NCBI GenBank assembly: GCA_017482355.1
Contig: JAFUNJ010000010.1
Coordinates: forward strand, 186,001 to 250,000
Reading direction: 5' to 3'
Length of the DNA: 64,000 bases
Source of the DNA: Clostridia bacterium
GTDB lineage: Bacteria; Bacillota; Clostridia; Oscillospirales; CAG-272
The notes under the pieces are model-generated. The model searched no databases. It saw only the letters and a program-made list of their open reading frames with translations, and had not been told where the DNA came from. Positions 36,064-43,515 of this stretch are shown here, piece by piece. The translations under genes were made by a program, and so were the position numbers. Each line of letters opens with the position of its first letter. Position 1 is the first letter of the stretch.

Positions 36064-37098
36064 TTATGTTCTGAAATGACCTTCGACATCTCTCGTATAT
36101 TCGATAGTAGACCCCGCAGTAATAGCCATCGAAAAACAGTTACTTTCGACCATTGCTGTATAGTTTTTCAAATTCAAGTGTGTAGACGAATTAACGCTCA
36201 TGCTTTCCTTTTTGAATTTGTATAGTGTCATATTAGAAAAATTCCATTTATGCGACATAGAACGCCATCCCACGAGATTAGCCATAAAATCAATAAATCC
36301 AAGCGTCCTCTCTTTTTCTTGGTCAAAAATATTATAAGTACCGTCATCATTATCAATGATGTTGGCAGGAGTTCCGTCGGAAAGTGAAATAATCATATGA
36401 TGACCGGATCTCGATCTGCTTTTTGTTACGATGCGTTTTTCGTCATAGTCATAATAGCATTTAGAGTTATACACGTCTCTAGCTTTGAAAAATTCATTCA
36501 TCTGTAGCATTACCGTTGAAAACGGCATCTCTTTATAGAAAACGTCATATAACAACGAATCTCTGCTGTTCGCCCCCAACCACTCGAGCCATTCAAGGCA
36601 GTTTTCGGGATATCCAAACAAATTATTGCATACACCGTCGCAAAACAGTAACGGAACAATAGCTTCGGACGTAAGTTTAATCGGTTTAACAGTATCAAGC
36701 AGTGAAAGCAAAAAATGAACTGTGCCAAAAGGATACTTCCGTTGAAAATTATGCTGGCAATCAAAGTCTCTCAAATTGTTAAGCTGAATACAATTATCAT
36801 AATTATTCCAATTTTTGGGTTTTCTGTGGCTGTTGAAGCACACCATATGATGTCCCACGCTTCTTATGTCTTGACAAAAAATATCTAAGTCAACAAAAGT
36901 GCAATCTCTTGGATCTATATTTTTATCGCAGAGCATGACTTTCCCATCGTAATACCCAACAACTTCCGCATTAAAATAATTCATCAACAGAAGCGCAGAC
37001 AAAAATCCGTCGCTATCCGGACTAATTATTAATTTTTGATTCTCTTCTTTTATCCAAGGATATTTTTCAAGTATACACTGCATCGTTTCATTTGGCAT
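36064..37098 (-). CDS. DHH-phosphoesterase-like protein, function unknown
   Basis: 344 residues, no signal or membrane segment. Near residue 27 ISPDSDGFLSALLL resembles DHH motif I, TFVDLDIF near 67 motif II, and VGHHMVCFNSH near 81 motif III (with Gly in place of the first Asp). KSRSRSGHHMIISLSDG near 230 is reminiscent of the DHHA1 GGH segment. It may be a RecJ-like nuclease or nucleotide phosphodiesterase, or an inactive relative. It has a strong AAGGAGATGA site and lies next to a frameshifted XRE gene upstream and convergent to a DNA methyltransferase, a setting that suggests nucleic-acid metabolism or defence, but this is weak inference. Confidence 0.5.
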   Translation of the reverse strand: MPNETMQCILEKYPWIKEENQKLIISPDSDGFLSALLLMNYFNAEVVGYYDGKVMLCDKNIDPRDCTFVDLDIFCQDIRSVGHHMVCFNSHRKPKNWNNYDNCIQLNNLRDFDCQHNFQRKYPFGTVHFLLSLLDTVKPIKLTSEAIVPLLFCDGVCNNLFGYPENCLEWLEWLGANSRDSLLYDVFYKEMPFSTVMLQMNEFFKARDVYNSKCYYDYDEKRIVTKSRSRSGHHMIISLSDGTPANIIDNDDGTYNIFDQEKERTLGFIDFMANLVGWRSMSHKWNFSNMTLYKFKKESMSVNSSTHLNLKNYTAMVESNCFSMAITAGSTIEYTRDVEGHFRT

Positions 37099-37118
37099 TA
37101 TATCATCTCCTTTGAATC

Positions 37119-37324
37119 TTATAAATTTTCAAATAATTCACTCAAATTAACACCCAAACCGTCGGCGATTTTTTAATATTACATCTTGCGATGTTTCGCT
37201 TGCCCGCATCGACTGATGCAAAATAAGTTCTGTCCATCTCGATCTTTAGCCCGAACTTTTCCTGGCTGAGACCTAACTTTTGGCGAAGCTCCCGTATTCT
37301 ATTTCCCGGATCCTTCCTTATCAT
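37119..37324 (-). pseudogene. XRE helix-turn-helix regulator with a frameshift in an A-run
   Basis: The open frame from 37324 gives RIRELRQKLGLSQEKFG and SVDAGKRNI, a normal XRE start, then runs to a stop at 37142. Adding one A in the A6 run (37182-37187 region) restores NIKKIADGLGVNLSELFENL, split over two helices, up to a TAA at 37119. This is either a recent mutation, an assembly error in a homopolymer, or slippage. GAGGTGAT lies before the ATG. The DHH-like gene follows 20 bp later. Confidence 0.75.
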
Positions 37325-37362
37325 TTGATATCACCTCTATTCAAATGAAGAATACGTGAAAA

Positions 37363-37548
37363 TCAGGATTCTTCGTACTCTACAGGCGTAATTATCGGCT
37401 TGCCGTATTTGTCAAGCAAGACAGTCATTCCGCCTGCGTAACCGCTTGAATGAAACAAATAATTAACTCCCGTTTCCTTGTCAACGAAGATCTCGATCGA
37501 ACCCATGCCCTGACTGTAAGTCTTAATGAATCTCTTTTCCTTAGCCAT
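37363..37548 (-). CDS. DUF6440 family small protein
   Basis: 61 residues: RFIKTYSQGMGSIEIFVDKE followed by TGVNYLFHSSGYAGGMTVLLDK. This is the DKETGVNYLF..GYAGG..LLD pattern of DUF6440, small cytoplasmic proteins of unknown function common in Bacillota. AGGAGGA lies upstream. Confidence 0.8.
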   Translation of the reverse strand: MAKEKRFIKTYSQGMGSIEIFVDKETGVNYLFHSSGYAGGMTVLLDKYGKPIITPVEYEES

Positions 37549-37653
37549 ATTAATTATCCTCCTGAGAGCTGTTTACGAATTTATTATAACACTTAAACTC
37601 CGATTTTGCAATAAAGCTATGCGATTATTGAAAAAGCATTTTTCAAAAACAGG

Positions 37654-37682
37654 TTGACAAATTCTCTCCTTTGGTGTATAAT
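37654..37682 (+). promoter_or_regulatory. Strong promoter upstream of the tandem repeats and tRNA-Ser
   Basis: TTGACA (37654-37659), 17-bp spacer, TATAAT (37677-37682): full consensus. The next gene is the tRNA-Ser at 38068, so the transcript would have a leader of about 380 nt containing both structured repeats. Confidence 0.85.
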
Positions 37683-37706
37683 TCAATAGCTTCGAGCAAT
37701 AAAACC

Positions 37707-38071
37707 AAATATGTACAGTAAGCATCTACGGGATATTTCGCTTATAGCGAATATACCTGCGCCCTGCGCCTGACAAGCGAGCTTGTCGATCTTCGGGCGC
37801 GGATAGAGACAGCGGCTTCGACGAGCAGAGCTCGCCGCGCCGCATCTCATGGCTCCGTATTATGATGCACTACTGTGCATCAAACTAAATATGTACAGTA
37901 AGCATCTACGGGATATTTCGCTTATAGCGAATATACCTGCGCCCTGCGCCTGACAAGCGAGCTTGTCGATCTTCGGGCGCGGTATGCGAAGCGGCTTCGA
38001 CGAGCAGAGCTCGCCGCGCCGCATCTCATGGCTCCGTATTATGATGCACTACTGTGCATCATAATACGGAG
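37707..38071 (+). repeat. Two tandem 180-bp structured repeats before tRNA-Ser
   Basis: Copies start at 37707 and 37887 with the same sequence apart from a few bases near 37803/37983. Each can fold into several hairpins: ATATTTCGCT..AGCGAATAT, GCGCCC..GGGCGC enclosing GACAAGC..GCTTGTC, and GAGC..GCTC inside GCGGC..GCCGC. The second copy ends in a 17-bp perfect hairpin (38032-38048/38055-38071) whose right arm includes the first four bases, GGAG, of the tRNA. The first copy stops after TGCATCA. No ORF is present in 37549-38067. Confidence 0.9.
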
Positions 38072-38156
38072 GGATATCGAAGCGGTCATAACGAGGCGGT
38101 CTTGAAAACCGTTTGGGTGCAAGCCCACGTGGGTTCGAATCCCACTCCCTCCGCCA
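38068..38156 (+). tRNA. tRNA-Ser(TGA)
   Basis: Acceptor GGAGGGA (38068-38074) pairs with TCCCTCC (38146-38152), discriminator G and encoded CCA follow. Anticodon arm GGCGGTCTTGAAAACCG with loop CTTGAAA gives anticodon TGA (codon UCA). Long variable arm (GGGTGCAAGCCCAC) and T-arm GTGGGTTCGAATCCCAC are typical of class II tRNA-Ser. Confidence 0.96.
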
Positions 38157-38157
38157 T

Positions 38158-38190
38158 AAAAACGGCAAGCATTCGCTTGCCGTTTTTGAT
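38158..38190 (+). terminator. Terminator after tRNA-Ser(TGA)
   Basis: AAAAACGGCAAGC / GCTTGCCGTTTTT stem with 4-nt loop, directly after the CCA. Confidence 0.92.
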
Positions 38191-38240
38191 TTTGTCAAAA
38201 CAACGCCGAACAAAAATATTTTACTTGGTTAAAAAAACTA

Positions 38241-38269
38241 TTTACAACCGCAGGATTTTGATATATAAT
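38241..38269 (+). promoter_or_regulatory. Promoter of the cell-wall-binding repeat protein gene
   Basis: TTTACA (38241-38246), 17-bp spacer, TATAAT (38264-38269). Confidence 0.75.
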
Positions 38270-38302
38270 TATTCTGTGAAAGTATTTGAAGGGAGAACGG
38301 CA

Positions 38303-38971
38303 ATGAAAAAGCTATCGAAAAAGACAATAAAACGTATAGTTTTGGCAGCGTCGCTTTTGCTTGCCGTTGTCCTGATATTCGTCTTCCGCGCGTCGATAAT
38401 TCCCGGGTGGTACGAGGAAAACGGCGAAAGATATTACCTCGAGTCCCCCTTCAAGCGCGCGTCGGACATCGCAACTGTCGGCAGAAAAACGTACATTTTT
38501 TCAGATTACGGCTCTCACGCTCTTACTAAGGGCTGGCAAAAGATCGACGGTTTCCGCTACTACGCCTATGAAAACGGCGAAATGGCAACGGGCGAACAAG
38601 AGATCGACGGTGAAATGTACTTTTTCCAGCGTGACGGCGTCATGTACTGCAACGAATCGCGGATCATCGACGGAAAGCTCTGGTATTTTAATGACCACGG
38701 CTTCACAGTATCGGGAATCGTCGAGATCGACGGATACAAATATTGCTATAGCGAAAACGGAAACCTCAAAAAAGGTCTCGTTGAGATAGACGGCAAAAAG
38801 TATTACTTCAATCCGGGCGGTACTCACGATAAGGAAGCTATGATGTACGGCTTCATAACCGTTGGAACAAACACCTACTATTTCGGCTCAGACGGCGCGG
38901 CTGTCACGGGCGAAACGGTAATAGACGGAACCTATTATAATTTTGATGACGAAGGTCGGCTTATTTCATAA
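38303..38971 (+). CDS. Membrane-anchored cell-wall/choline-binding-repeat protein
   Basis: 222 residues. The ATG at 38303 (AAGGGAG upstream) is chosen; the open frame extends back through the tRNA only by chance. An N-terminal basic stretch and membrane helix (about 12-33) are followed by eight or so 20-residue CW-binding-like repeats, e.g. KIDGFRYYAYENGEMATG, EIDGEMYFFQRDGVM and EIDGKKYYFNPGG. Such repeats bind choline or other wall polymers in toxins and hydrolases; no catalytic domain is attached here. It is probably a surface protein with the repeats outside. Confidence 0.88.
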   Translation: MKKLSKKTIKRIVLAASLLLAVVLIFVFRASIIPGWYEENGERYYLESPFKRASDIATVGRKTYIFSDYGSHALTKGWQKIDGFRYYAYENGEMATGEQEIDGEMYFFQRDGVMYCNESRIIDGKLWYFNDHGFTVSGIVEIDGYKYCYSENGNLKKGLVEIDGKKYYFNPGGTHDKEAMMYGFITVGTNTYYFGSDGAAVTGETVIDGTYYNFDDEGRLIS

Positions 38972-39008
38972 ACTGACATTAAACAATTCTTGAAAGGAAA
39001 TATATACA

Positions 39009-40094
39009 ATGGCAAAGAAACTCAAAGCAGGAATTATAGGCGCGACGGGTATGGTCGGACAGCGTTTCATCACGCTTCTTAATAACCATCCCTATTTTGA
39101 AATAGCAGGGCTCGCCGCAAGCGGACGTTCCGCAGGCAAGACCTACGAGGAAGCAGTCGGCGGACGCTGGAAACTCGATCTCGATATGCCCGAATCGGTC
39201 AAGAATATGACCGTATGTGATGCATCTGAGGTTGAAAAGTTTGCAGATAGCGTCGATATGGTATTCTGCGCAGTCGACATGAAAAAGGACGAGATAAAGG
39301 CGCTCGAGGAAGCTTATGCAAAGACCGAGACCCCCGTTATCTCAAACAACTCCGCACACCGCTGGACACCCGACGTTCCGATGGTAATTCCGGAAATAAA
39401 CGATTCTCACCTTGAAGTTATCGAGTATCAGAGAAAGCGCCTCGGCACAAAGAGCGGATTTATCGCAGTTAAGCCGAACTGCTCTATCCAAAGCTACGTT
39501 CCCATGCTCTCTCCCCTTCTTGATTTCGGACCGACCCGCGTCGTTGCAACGACCTATCAGGCAATTTCCGGTGCAGGTAAGACCTTCAAGGAATGGCCTG
39601 AGATGATCGACAACGTCATCCCCTACATAGGCGGCGAGGAAGAAAAGAGCGAGCAGGAGCCGCTTCGCATTTGGGGTAAAGTCGAAAACGGCGTTATCGT
39701 AAAGGCAGACGCTCCCCTTATCACAACTCAGTGCATAAGAGTCCCCGTCTCTAACGGACACACCGCGGCTGTTTTCGTTGACTTTGAGAAGAAGCCGAGC
39801 AAGGACGAGATCCTCGCGCGTTGGAAGGAATTTAAGGGCAAGCCGCAGATCCTCGGACTTCCCTCTGCTCCCGAGCAGTTCATCACCTACTTTGAGGAGG
39901 ATAACCGTCCTCAGGCGGCGCTCGACCGCGACATCTACGGCGGTATGGGCGTATCGGTCGGACGACTTCGCGAAGATACCCTCTTCGACTATAAGTTCGT
40001 CGGACTTTCTCACAATACCCTCCGCGGCGCAGGCGGCGGCGCAGTGCTTATCGCAGAGCTTCTCGCGGCAGAAGGATATATCAAGGCGAAATAA
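39009..40094 (+). CDS. asd: Aspartate-semialdehyde dehydrogenase
   Basis: 361 residues. Rossmann start GIIGATGMVGQRF, SNNSAHRW, the catalytic Cys in KPNCSIQSYVP near residue 155, and the C-terminal GGMGVSVGRLR with HNTLRGAGGGA. It reduces aspartyl phosphate to aspartate semialdehyde with NADPH for Lys, Thr, Met and wall precursors. It belongs to the archaeal/fungal-like subtype (HRW and NCSIQ) rather than the E. coli type. A GAAAGGA site precedes the ATG. A terminator follows. Confidence 0.94.
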   Translation: MAKKLKAGIIGATGMVGQRFITLLNNHPYFEIAGLAASGRSAGKTYEEAVGGRWKLDLDMPESVKNMTVCDASEVEKFADSVDMVFCAVDMKKDEIKALEEAYAKTETPVISNNSAHRWTPDVPMVIPEINDSHLEVIEYQRKRLGTKSGFIAVKPNCSIQSYVPMLSPLLDFGPTRVVATTYQAISGAGKTFKEWPEMIDNVIPYIGGEEEKSEQEPLRIWGKVENGVIVKADAPLITTQCIRVPVSNGHTAAVFVDFEKKPSKDEILARWKEFKGKPQILGLPSAPEQFITYFEEDNRPQAALDRDIYGGMGVSVGRLREDTLFDYKFVGLSHNTLRGAGGGAVLIAELLAAEGYIKAK

Positions 40095-40104
40095 TAAAAA
40101 CAGT

Positions 40105-40134
40105 AACACCCCCGACAACCGTCGGGGGTGTTTT
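40105..40134 (+). terminator. Terminator of asd
   Basis: AACACCCCCGAC / GTCGGGGGTGTT stem, T4 tail. Confidence 0.9.
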
Positions 40135-40149
40135 GCCGCAGAAGCTAAA

Positions 40150-40256
40150 TTGCGTAAATAATTTTGAATAAATACGCAAAAGTTGCGTAAATATTTTTTA
40201 TAAAACGCGCAAAAATTGCGTATTCCTATTGCATATTTTGTTTTTTGTGTTATAAT
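40150..40256 (+). promoter_or_regulatory. Promoter with TTGCGTA operator array for the HTH-MntA/HepT genes
   Basis: TTGCGTA at 40150-40156, its reverse complement TACGCAA at 40173-40179, then TTGCGTA at 40183-40189 and 40216-40222 (with GCGCAA at 40207-40212 facing it). They lead into a promoter TTGCAT (40229-40234), 16-bp spacer, TATAAT (40251-40256). The sites are probably bound by the HTH domain of the antitoxin. Confidence 0.75.
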
Positions 40257-40278
40257 ACTTCTATAGAGGTGATAAAAA

Positions 40279-40746
40279 ATGCTTAAAGAACTTCGAAAAA
40301 GCAAAAAGCTAACTCAAGCAGAATGTGCAAAATATCTTGGCATACCTCTGCGCACCTATCAAAATTATGAAACCGATAAGTCAAAAATTGGTTCCATAAA
40401 GTATAATTTCATGAAGCAGAAGCTGGAGAATTACGGTTTAATAGACGAAACGCACGGGATCCTTACCGTAGAACAGATCAAAAAAGCTTGCGCAACGACG
40501 TTTCAAGAAACTGACGTGGAGTATTGTTACCTTTTCGGTTCATATGCAAAAGGAAAAGCCGACGAGTATAGCGACGTTGACCTGATTATATCGACGTCTG
40601 TTTCGGGAATGCAGTTTTACGACCTAATAGAAACGCTACGCGAAGAACTGAAAAAACCGGTTGATTTGCTGAACATTGAGCAGTTAAACAACAATATTAA
40701 TTTGATAAATGAGATTCTGAAAGACGGTATAAAAATATATGGATAA
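40279..40746 (+). CDS. MntA-type antitoxin: XRE helix-turn-helix fused to minimal nucleotidyltransferase
   Basis: 155 residues. Residues 1-52 are an XRE helix-turn-helix (LRKSKKLTQAECAKYLGIPL, TYQNYE). From about 70 to the end is a minimal nucleotidyltransferase with YLFGSYAKGKADEYSDVDLI, the GSx10DxD motif. MntA enzymes inactivate HepT by transferring AMP groups. The helix-turn-helix would add DNA binding and autoregulation; the operator array lies just upstream. GAGGTGATA precedes the ATG. It overlaps the HepT gene by 8 bp. Confidence 0.9.
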   Translation: MLKELRKSKKLTQAECAKYLGIPLRTYQNYETDKSKIGSIKYNFMKQKLENYGLIDETHGILTVEQIKKACATTFQETDVEYCYLFGSYAKGKADEYSDVDLIISTSVSGMQFYDLIETLREELKKPVDLLNIEQLNNNINLINEILKDGIKIYG

Positions 40747-41092
40747 TAAAAAGGATAACGGATACTACGTAAAAAAGATCGTAAATGATCTGAATTTTAT
40801 CATAAAACACACAAACAATCTGACCATATCAGATCTCGTAGAAAACGAAGTACTTGTCGACTCGGTAATGTTTCGTCTTATTCAGGTGTCCGAAAATTCC
40901 GATAAGCTCACAGACGATTTCAAGATACGTCACAATACGATTCCGTGGCGAGCTGTAAAGGGTATGCGAAACCGCATTGTCCACGAGTACGGAAATGTCG
41001 ATATGTCCGTTGTGTACGATACGGTAAAGAATGATATACCAAATCTGCTTTTGGAGCTTAAAGAAATTGCAGACAAAAATATCGGATCATAA
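40739..41092 (+). CDS. HepT-like (DUF86) toxin
   Basis: 117 residues, HEPN fold. The RNase motif Rx4HxY is present in MRNRIVHEYG near residue 85, the second conserved region is RLIQVSENSDKLTDDF. HepT toxins cut tRNA or other RNA and are held inactive by MntA AMPylation of the motif Tyr. The gene overlaps the antitoxin gene and is followed by a terminator, a standard two-gene toxin-antitoxin operon. Confidence 0.9.
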   Translation: MDNKKDNGYYVKKIVNDLNFIIKHTNNLTISDLVENEVLVDSVMFRLIQVSENSDKLTDDFKIRHNTIPWRAVKGMRNRIVHEYGNVDMSVVYDTVKNDIPNLLLELKEIADKNIGS

Positions 41093-41093
41093 C

Positions 41094-41130
41094 AACACCC
41101 CCCGACGGAAACGTCGGGGGGTGTTCAATA
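41094..41130. terminator. Terminator between the hepT-like gene and the GH25 gene
   Basis: AACACCCCCCGAC / GTCGGGGGGTGTT stem with a 6-nt loop, between convergent genes. Confidence 0.8.
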
Positions 41131-41134
41131 CTTT

Positions 41135-41908
41135 TTACGGTTCTACGGCAGGATCTTTATATCCTCTATTCAGCAAAAATGAAGCGTATTCTTCTTTACT
41201 TCCGTTAAAAACGTTCAGATCAATGTATTTTTCCTTGCCGTTATATCCGTCAAGCTTACCGCGGTTCGTATACTGCCAAAACGTCCACGATCTGCCATCC
41301 GACAGCTTCGGCTTTGAAATTACGTTTCTTATCCAAATGTCGTATTCTTCATAATCGTTTGACAGATACAGCTTATAGGATTTTTCCGTAGCATATATAA
41401 TGGGCTTTTGACCGTAATGCTCTTCAAGTAGTTCAAGCATTATTTTCAGCTGAGCCGAAACCGATTCCCTATCCGGGGGATCCTTTTCCTTATCGCCGTA
41501 AAATTCAAGATCAATGACCGGCGGCAGCATACCCTCAAAGGGTGTGACCGTATTTATGAAATTTTCCGCCTGCGTTTGACCGCTACTGTCATAGCTGAAG
41601 AAATGATAAGCACCGACGGCAAGCGAGGTCTTCTGCGCCTCCGCGAAGTTGTAATCAAAGCTTTTGTCTACAAAAGTGCTTCCCTCTGTGGCTTTGATAA
41701 ACACGAAGGAAATATTTTGCCCCGAAAGCACGTCCCAGTCGATCTTACCTTGATGCGATGAAACGTCAATTCCTTTTATATCATATTTATCGGCTTCAGA
41801 TTCGTTCAAAATGATCACGCCGTGGTAGACCAAGACGAAAAAAGTAGCAAGAATTACGGCAATTAGCGAAACGCCGATAATTGATACGGTTATGATTCTC
41901 TTTTTCAA
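41135..41908 (-). CDS. Membrane-anchored GH25 lysozyme
   Basis: 257 residues. N-terminal membrane helix (about 5-30). The GH25 muramidase domain follows with GIDVSSHQGKIDW near 46, FIKATEGSTFVD, AYHFFSY, the catalytic DxE in VIDLEFYG near 133, PIIYAT and WTFWQYTNRG. It cuts the MurNAc-GlcNAc bond in peptidoglycan. It may act in wall remodelling; no phage genes are nearby. AGAGGTGAT lies before the ATG. Confidence 0.92.
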   Translation of the reverse strand: MKKRIITVSIIGVSLIAVILATFFVLVYHGVIILNESEADKYDIKGIDVSSHQGKIDWDVLSGQNISFVFIKATEGSTFVDKSFDYNFAEAQKTSLAVGAYHFFSYDSSGQTQAENFINTVTPFEGMLPPVIDLEFYGDKEKDPPDRESVSAQLKIMLELLEEHYGQKPIIYATEKSYKLYLSNDYEEYDIWIRNVISKPKLSDGRSWTFWQYTNRGKLDGYNGKEKYIDLNVFNGSKEEYASFLLNRGYKDPAVEP

Positions 41909-41989
41909 ACGATCACCTCTGATTTTATTATATCACAGCTCGCTATATAAATCAAGGATCAGATGAAGCGTTGTCTTTGGCAAGGGAGG

Positions 41990-42175
41990 GGCTTGTTCCT
42001 CCCGAAAAGAGATTCGAACTATACTCCCTGCGAGCTAAAAGCTACGCTTTTGCACTTCGTGCCTTGTTGCGCTTCGCGCAACGCTCGCGGAGCAATCTTC
42101 GCCGACTCGCTGACAAGCAAACTTGCCGACTCGGCTTTGCTCGATTATCTGCGCCTGCGGGAATCTCTCTTTATC
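41990..42175. repeat. tRNA-Ser T-arm-like inverted-repeat element, copy 1
   Basis: AAAGAGATTC (42006-42015) and GAATCTCTCTTT (42161-42172) form the ends of an element whose left end continues GAACTATACTCCC, like the T-arm of the tRNA-Ser(GCT) gene at 43686-43776. The inside is GC-rich with small hairpins. No ORF between 41909 and 42267 looks real. Confidence 0.55.
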
Positions 42176-42186
42176 CAACAGAAAAA

Positions 42187-42213
42187 TGGCGGAGAATAGA
42201 ACATTCTCCGCCA
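42187..42213 (-). terminator. Terminator of the Cys-rich small gene
   Basis: Minus strand: TGGCGGAGAAT / ATTCTCCGCCA stem followed by TTTTTC, about 55 bp after the stop at 42268. Confidence 0.75.
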
Positions 42214-42267
42214 TTCATAATATTTTGATTTTAAGAACTTATTGTTTTGTTTGCATATTGTTAGTGA

Positions 42268-42480
42268 TTACGGGAGCTTGTGTTCTCTTGCCATGTCAAC
42301 AAGCTCGCTTCTGGAATATCTGCCTGTGGGGCTGGCGGGTTCAAAATGAGCGGTACACTGCGGCTCAAAGACTGTATAATAACGTCCGCTGTACGTGCAT
42401 TTGTATTTGCCGTATCCGTCACTGTCATATAGATCAAAATATTTACACATTGCGCATTTGCCGTAATAATTGTCTGCCAT
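42268..42480 (-). CDS. Small Cys-rich protein, possible zinc ribbon
   Basis: 70 residues from an ATG at 42480 with AAAGGAGAA upstream; a longer open frame to 42690 would overlap the upstream gene and lacks support. It begins MADNYYGKCAMCKYFDLYDSD and has CxxC, then KCTYSG and QCTAHFEP, four cysteines that could hold one zinc ion. The function is unknown. It is 17 bp after the larger zinc-ribbon protein gene and probably cotranscribed. Confidence 0.75.
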   Translation of the reverse strand: MADNYYGKCAMCKYFDLYDSDGYGKYKCTYSGRYYTVFEPQCTAHFEPASPTGRYSRSELVDMAREHKLP

Positions 42481-42496
42481 ATTCTTTCTCCTTTGT

Positions 42497-43252
42497 TTAC
42501 CACCCTTGTCGGATGTTTTTATTGCCAAAAATAAGTCCGTCTGATTTAACTTCAAGATAAGGTATTTCTTGTAATTTGCTTTGTATAAGATGGCGCATAT
42601 AGTCTGCCATTCTTTGATTTGGAAGCTTATCGTAGCCGGCGCCTTCAAAATCAAGACCTTCGGATTCGTTGTCGTGAGCATGGCATTCACGCGAAAATTT
42701 TTTCAGCAGTACGCCCGATCGATATACTTCGAGCCGGAACATACCGCCCCGCCTGAGCCACCGCACCTTTTCTCCGCTTTCGTTGGAAAAATCCTCATAG
42801 TACATAAGTATAAGCGCTTTCGTCAAGACACTTTTCCTTACACGTTCCTGTTCATCGTTGATTTTCTGTTCGCGTTCTGCCCTCCGTCTCGCAAAGAAAG
42901 AAGTTCCGCCAGAACTTTTGGGCTTTTCATGACTCGCAAAAGCTTCTGTTTGTCGGTTTTCTTGGCTGATGTTGCCTGCTTCATTGCTCTTTTTCTTCTC
43001 GCTTTTGGGTTTTCTCTTAAACAACGGATCGCAATAAAACGTTCCAAATGGGGTCTTTAATGCCTGTTTGTCCTTTGGAGCAGAATTAAACAAAGCAGAA
43101 AAGCTTTCATTTATGCCTTCGCTGTCAATGTCGCCGCTATATACGGAAAACTGCGCCTGACAATAAGGGCACACTATATTGACCGTCCCTCTGTTTGCGG
43201 GGATATGAATGTTTGCCTTGCATTTAATACAGGAAATAGCCAACAGATTCAT
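42497..43252 (-). CDS. Hypothetical protein with N-terminal zinc ribbon
   Basis: 251 residues. CIKCKANIHIP and CPYCQAQF near 8 and 28 form a four-Cys zinc ribbon. A basic, Lys/Arg/Glu-rich coiled or disordered middle (about 80-140) is followed by a globular C-terminal part containing RWLRRGGMFRLEVYRSG. There is no recognisable catalytic motif. The ATG at 43252 has a perfect AAAGGAGGTGAT site and a consensus promoter. It is divergent from a ribbon-helix-helix gene. Confidence 0.75.
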   Translation of the reverse strand: MNLLAISCIKCKANIHIPANRGTVNIVCPYCQAQFSVYSGDIDSEGINESFSALFNSAPKDKQALKTPFGTFYCDPLFKRKPKSEKKKSNEAGNISQENRQTEAFASHEKPKSSGGTSFFARRRAEREQKINDEQERVRKSVLTKALILMYYEDFSNESGEKVRWLRRGGMFRLEVYRSGVLLKKFSRECHAHDNESEGLDFEGAGYDKLPNQRMADYMRHLIQSKLQEIPYLEVKSDGLIFGNKNIRQGW

Positions 43253-43272
43253 TAGATCACCTCCTTTATCGT

Positions 43273-43327
43273 ATTTTATACTACTTTATACGATTTGTCA
43301 ATATTTTGTCGGACAATAATGTATAAT
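43273..43327. promoter_or_regulatory. Divergent promoters with a central palindrome
   Basis: Minus strand: TTGACA (43301-43296), 17-bp spacer, TAAAAT (43278-43273) for the zinc-ribbon gene. Plus strand: TATAAT (43322-43327) for the small RHH gene. TTGTCGGACAA (43306-43316) is a perfect palindrome between them and a candidate RHH operator. Confidence 0.6.
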
Positions 43328-43346
43328 TTTTTTGAGGTGATAAAGA

Positions 43347-43505
43347 ATGAAACCCTTGAAAGAAAAAATAAGTATAACGGTAGATAGTGATATTTTGGAA
43401 AAAGTAAAGAAAATAGCCGAAAGTGACGACCGCTCACTTTCTCAGTACATCAATTTGGTGTTAAAAGATCATCTGAAAAAGCTTATGTGCGAAGAGAACC
43501 GCTGA
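43347..43505 (+). CDS. Small ribbon-helix-helix-like protein
   Basis: 52 residues, too short for common ORF cut-offs. The sequence starts MKPLKEKISITVDSDILEKV, an amphipathic beta-strand then helix, followed by KKIAESDDRSLSQYINLVLK, a second helix: the CopG/Arc ribbon-helix-helix plan. GAGGTGATA lies upstream of the ATG at 43347. Probably a DNA-binding dimer that may control itself and the divergent zinc-ribbon gene. No toxin partner follows. Confidence 0.75.
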   Translation: MKPLKEKISITVDSDILEKVKKIAESDDRSLSQYINLVLKDHLKKLMCEENR

Positions 43506-43515
43506 CAAGCAATTT

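Noticed and set aside
37707..38066. CRISPR or riboswitch
   Set aside because: Only two 180-bp copies with no spacers, and no downstream coding gene in the transcript; it matches no aptamer I can recognise.
38054..38302. N-terminal extension of the cell-wall-binding protein through tRNA-Ser
   Set aside because: The frame reads through a tRNA and its terminator; the ATG at 38303 has its own promoter and ribosome site.
41135..41908. Prophage lysin
   Set aside because: The GH25 protein has a membrane anchor, and no holin, portal, integrase or tail gene is nearby.
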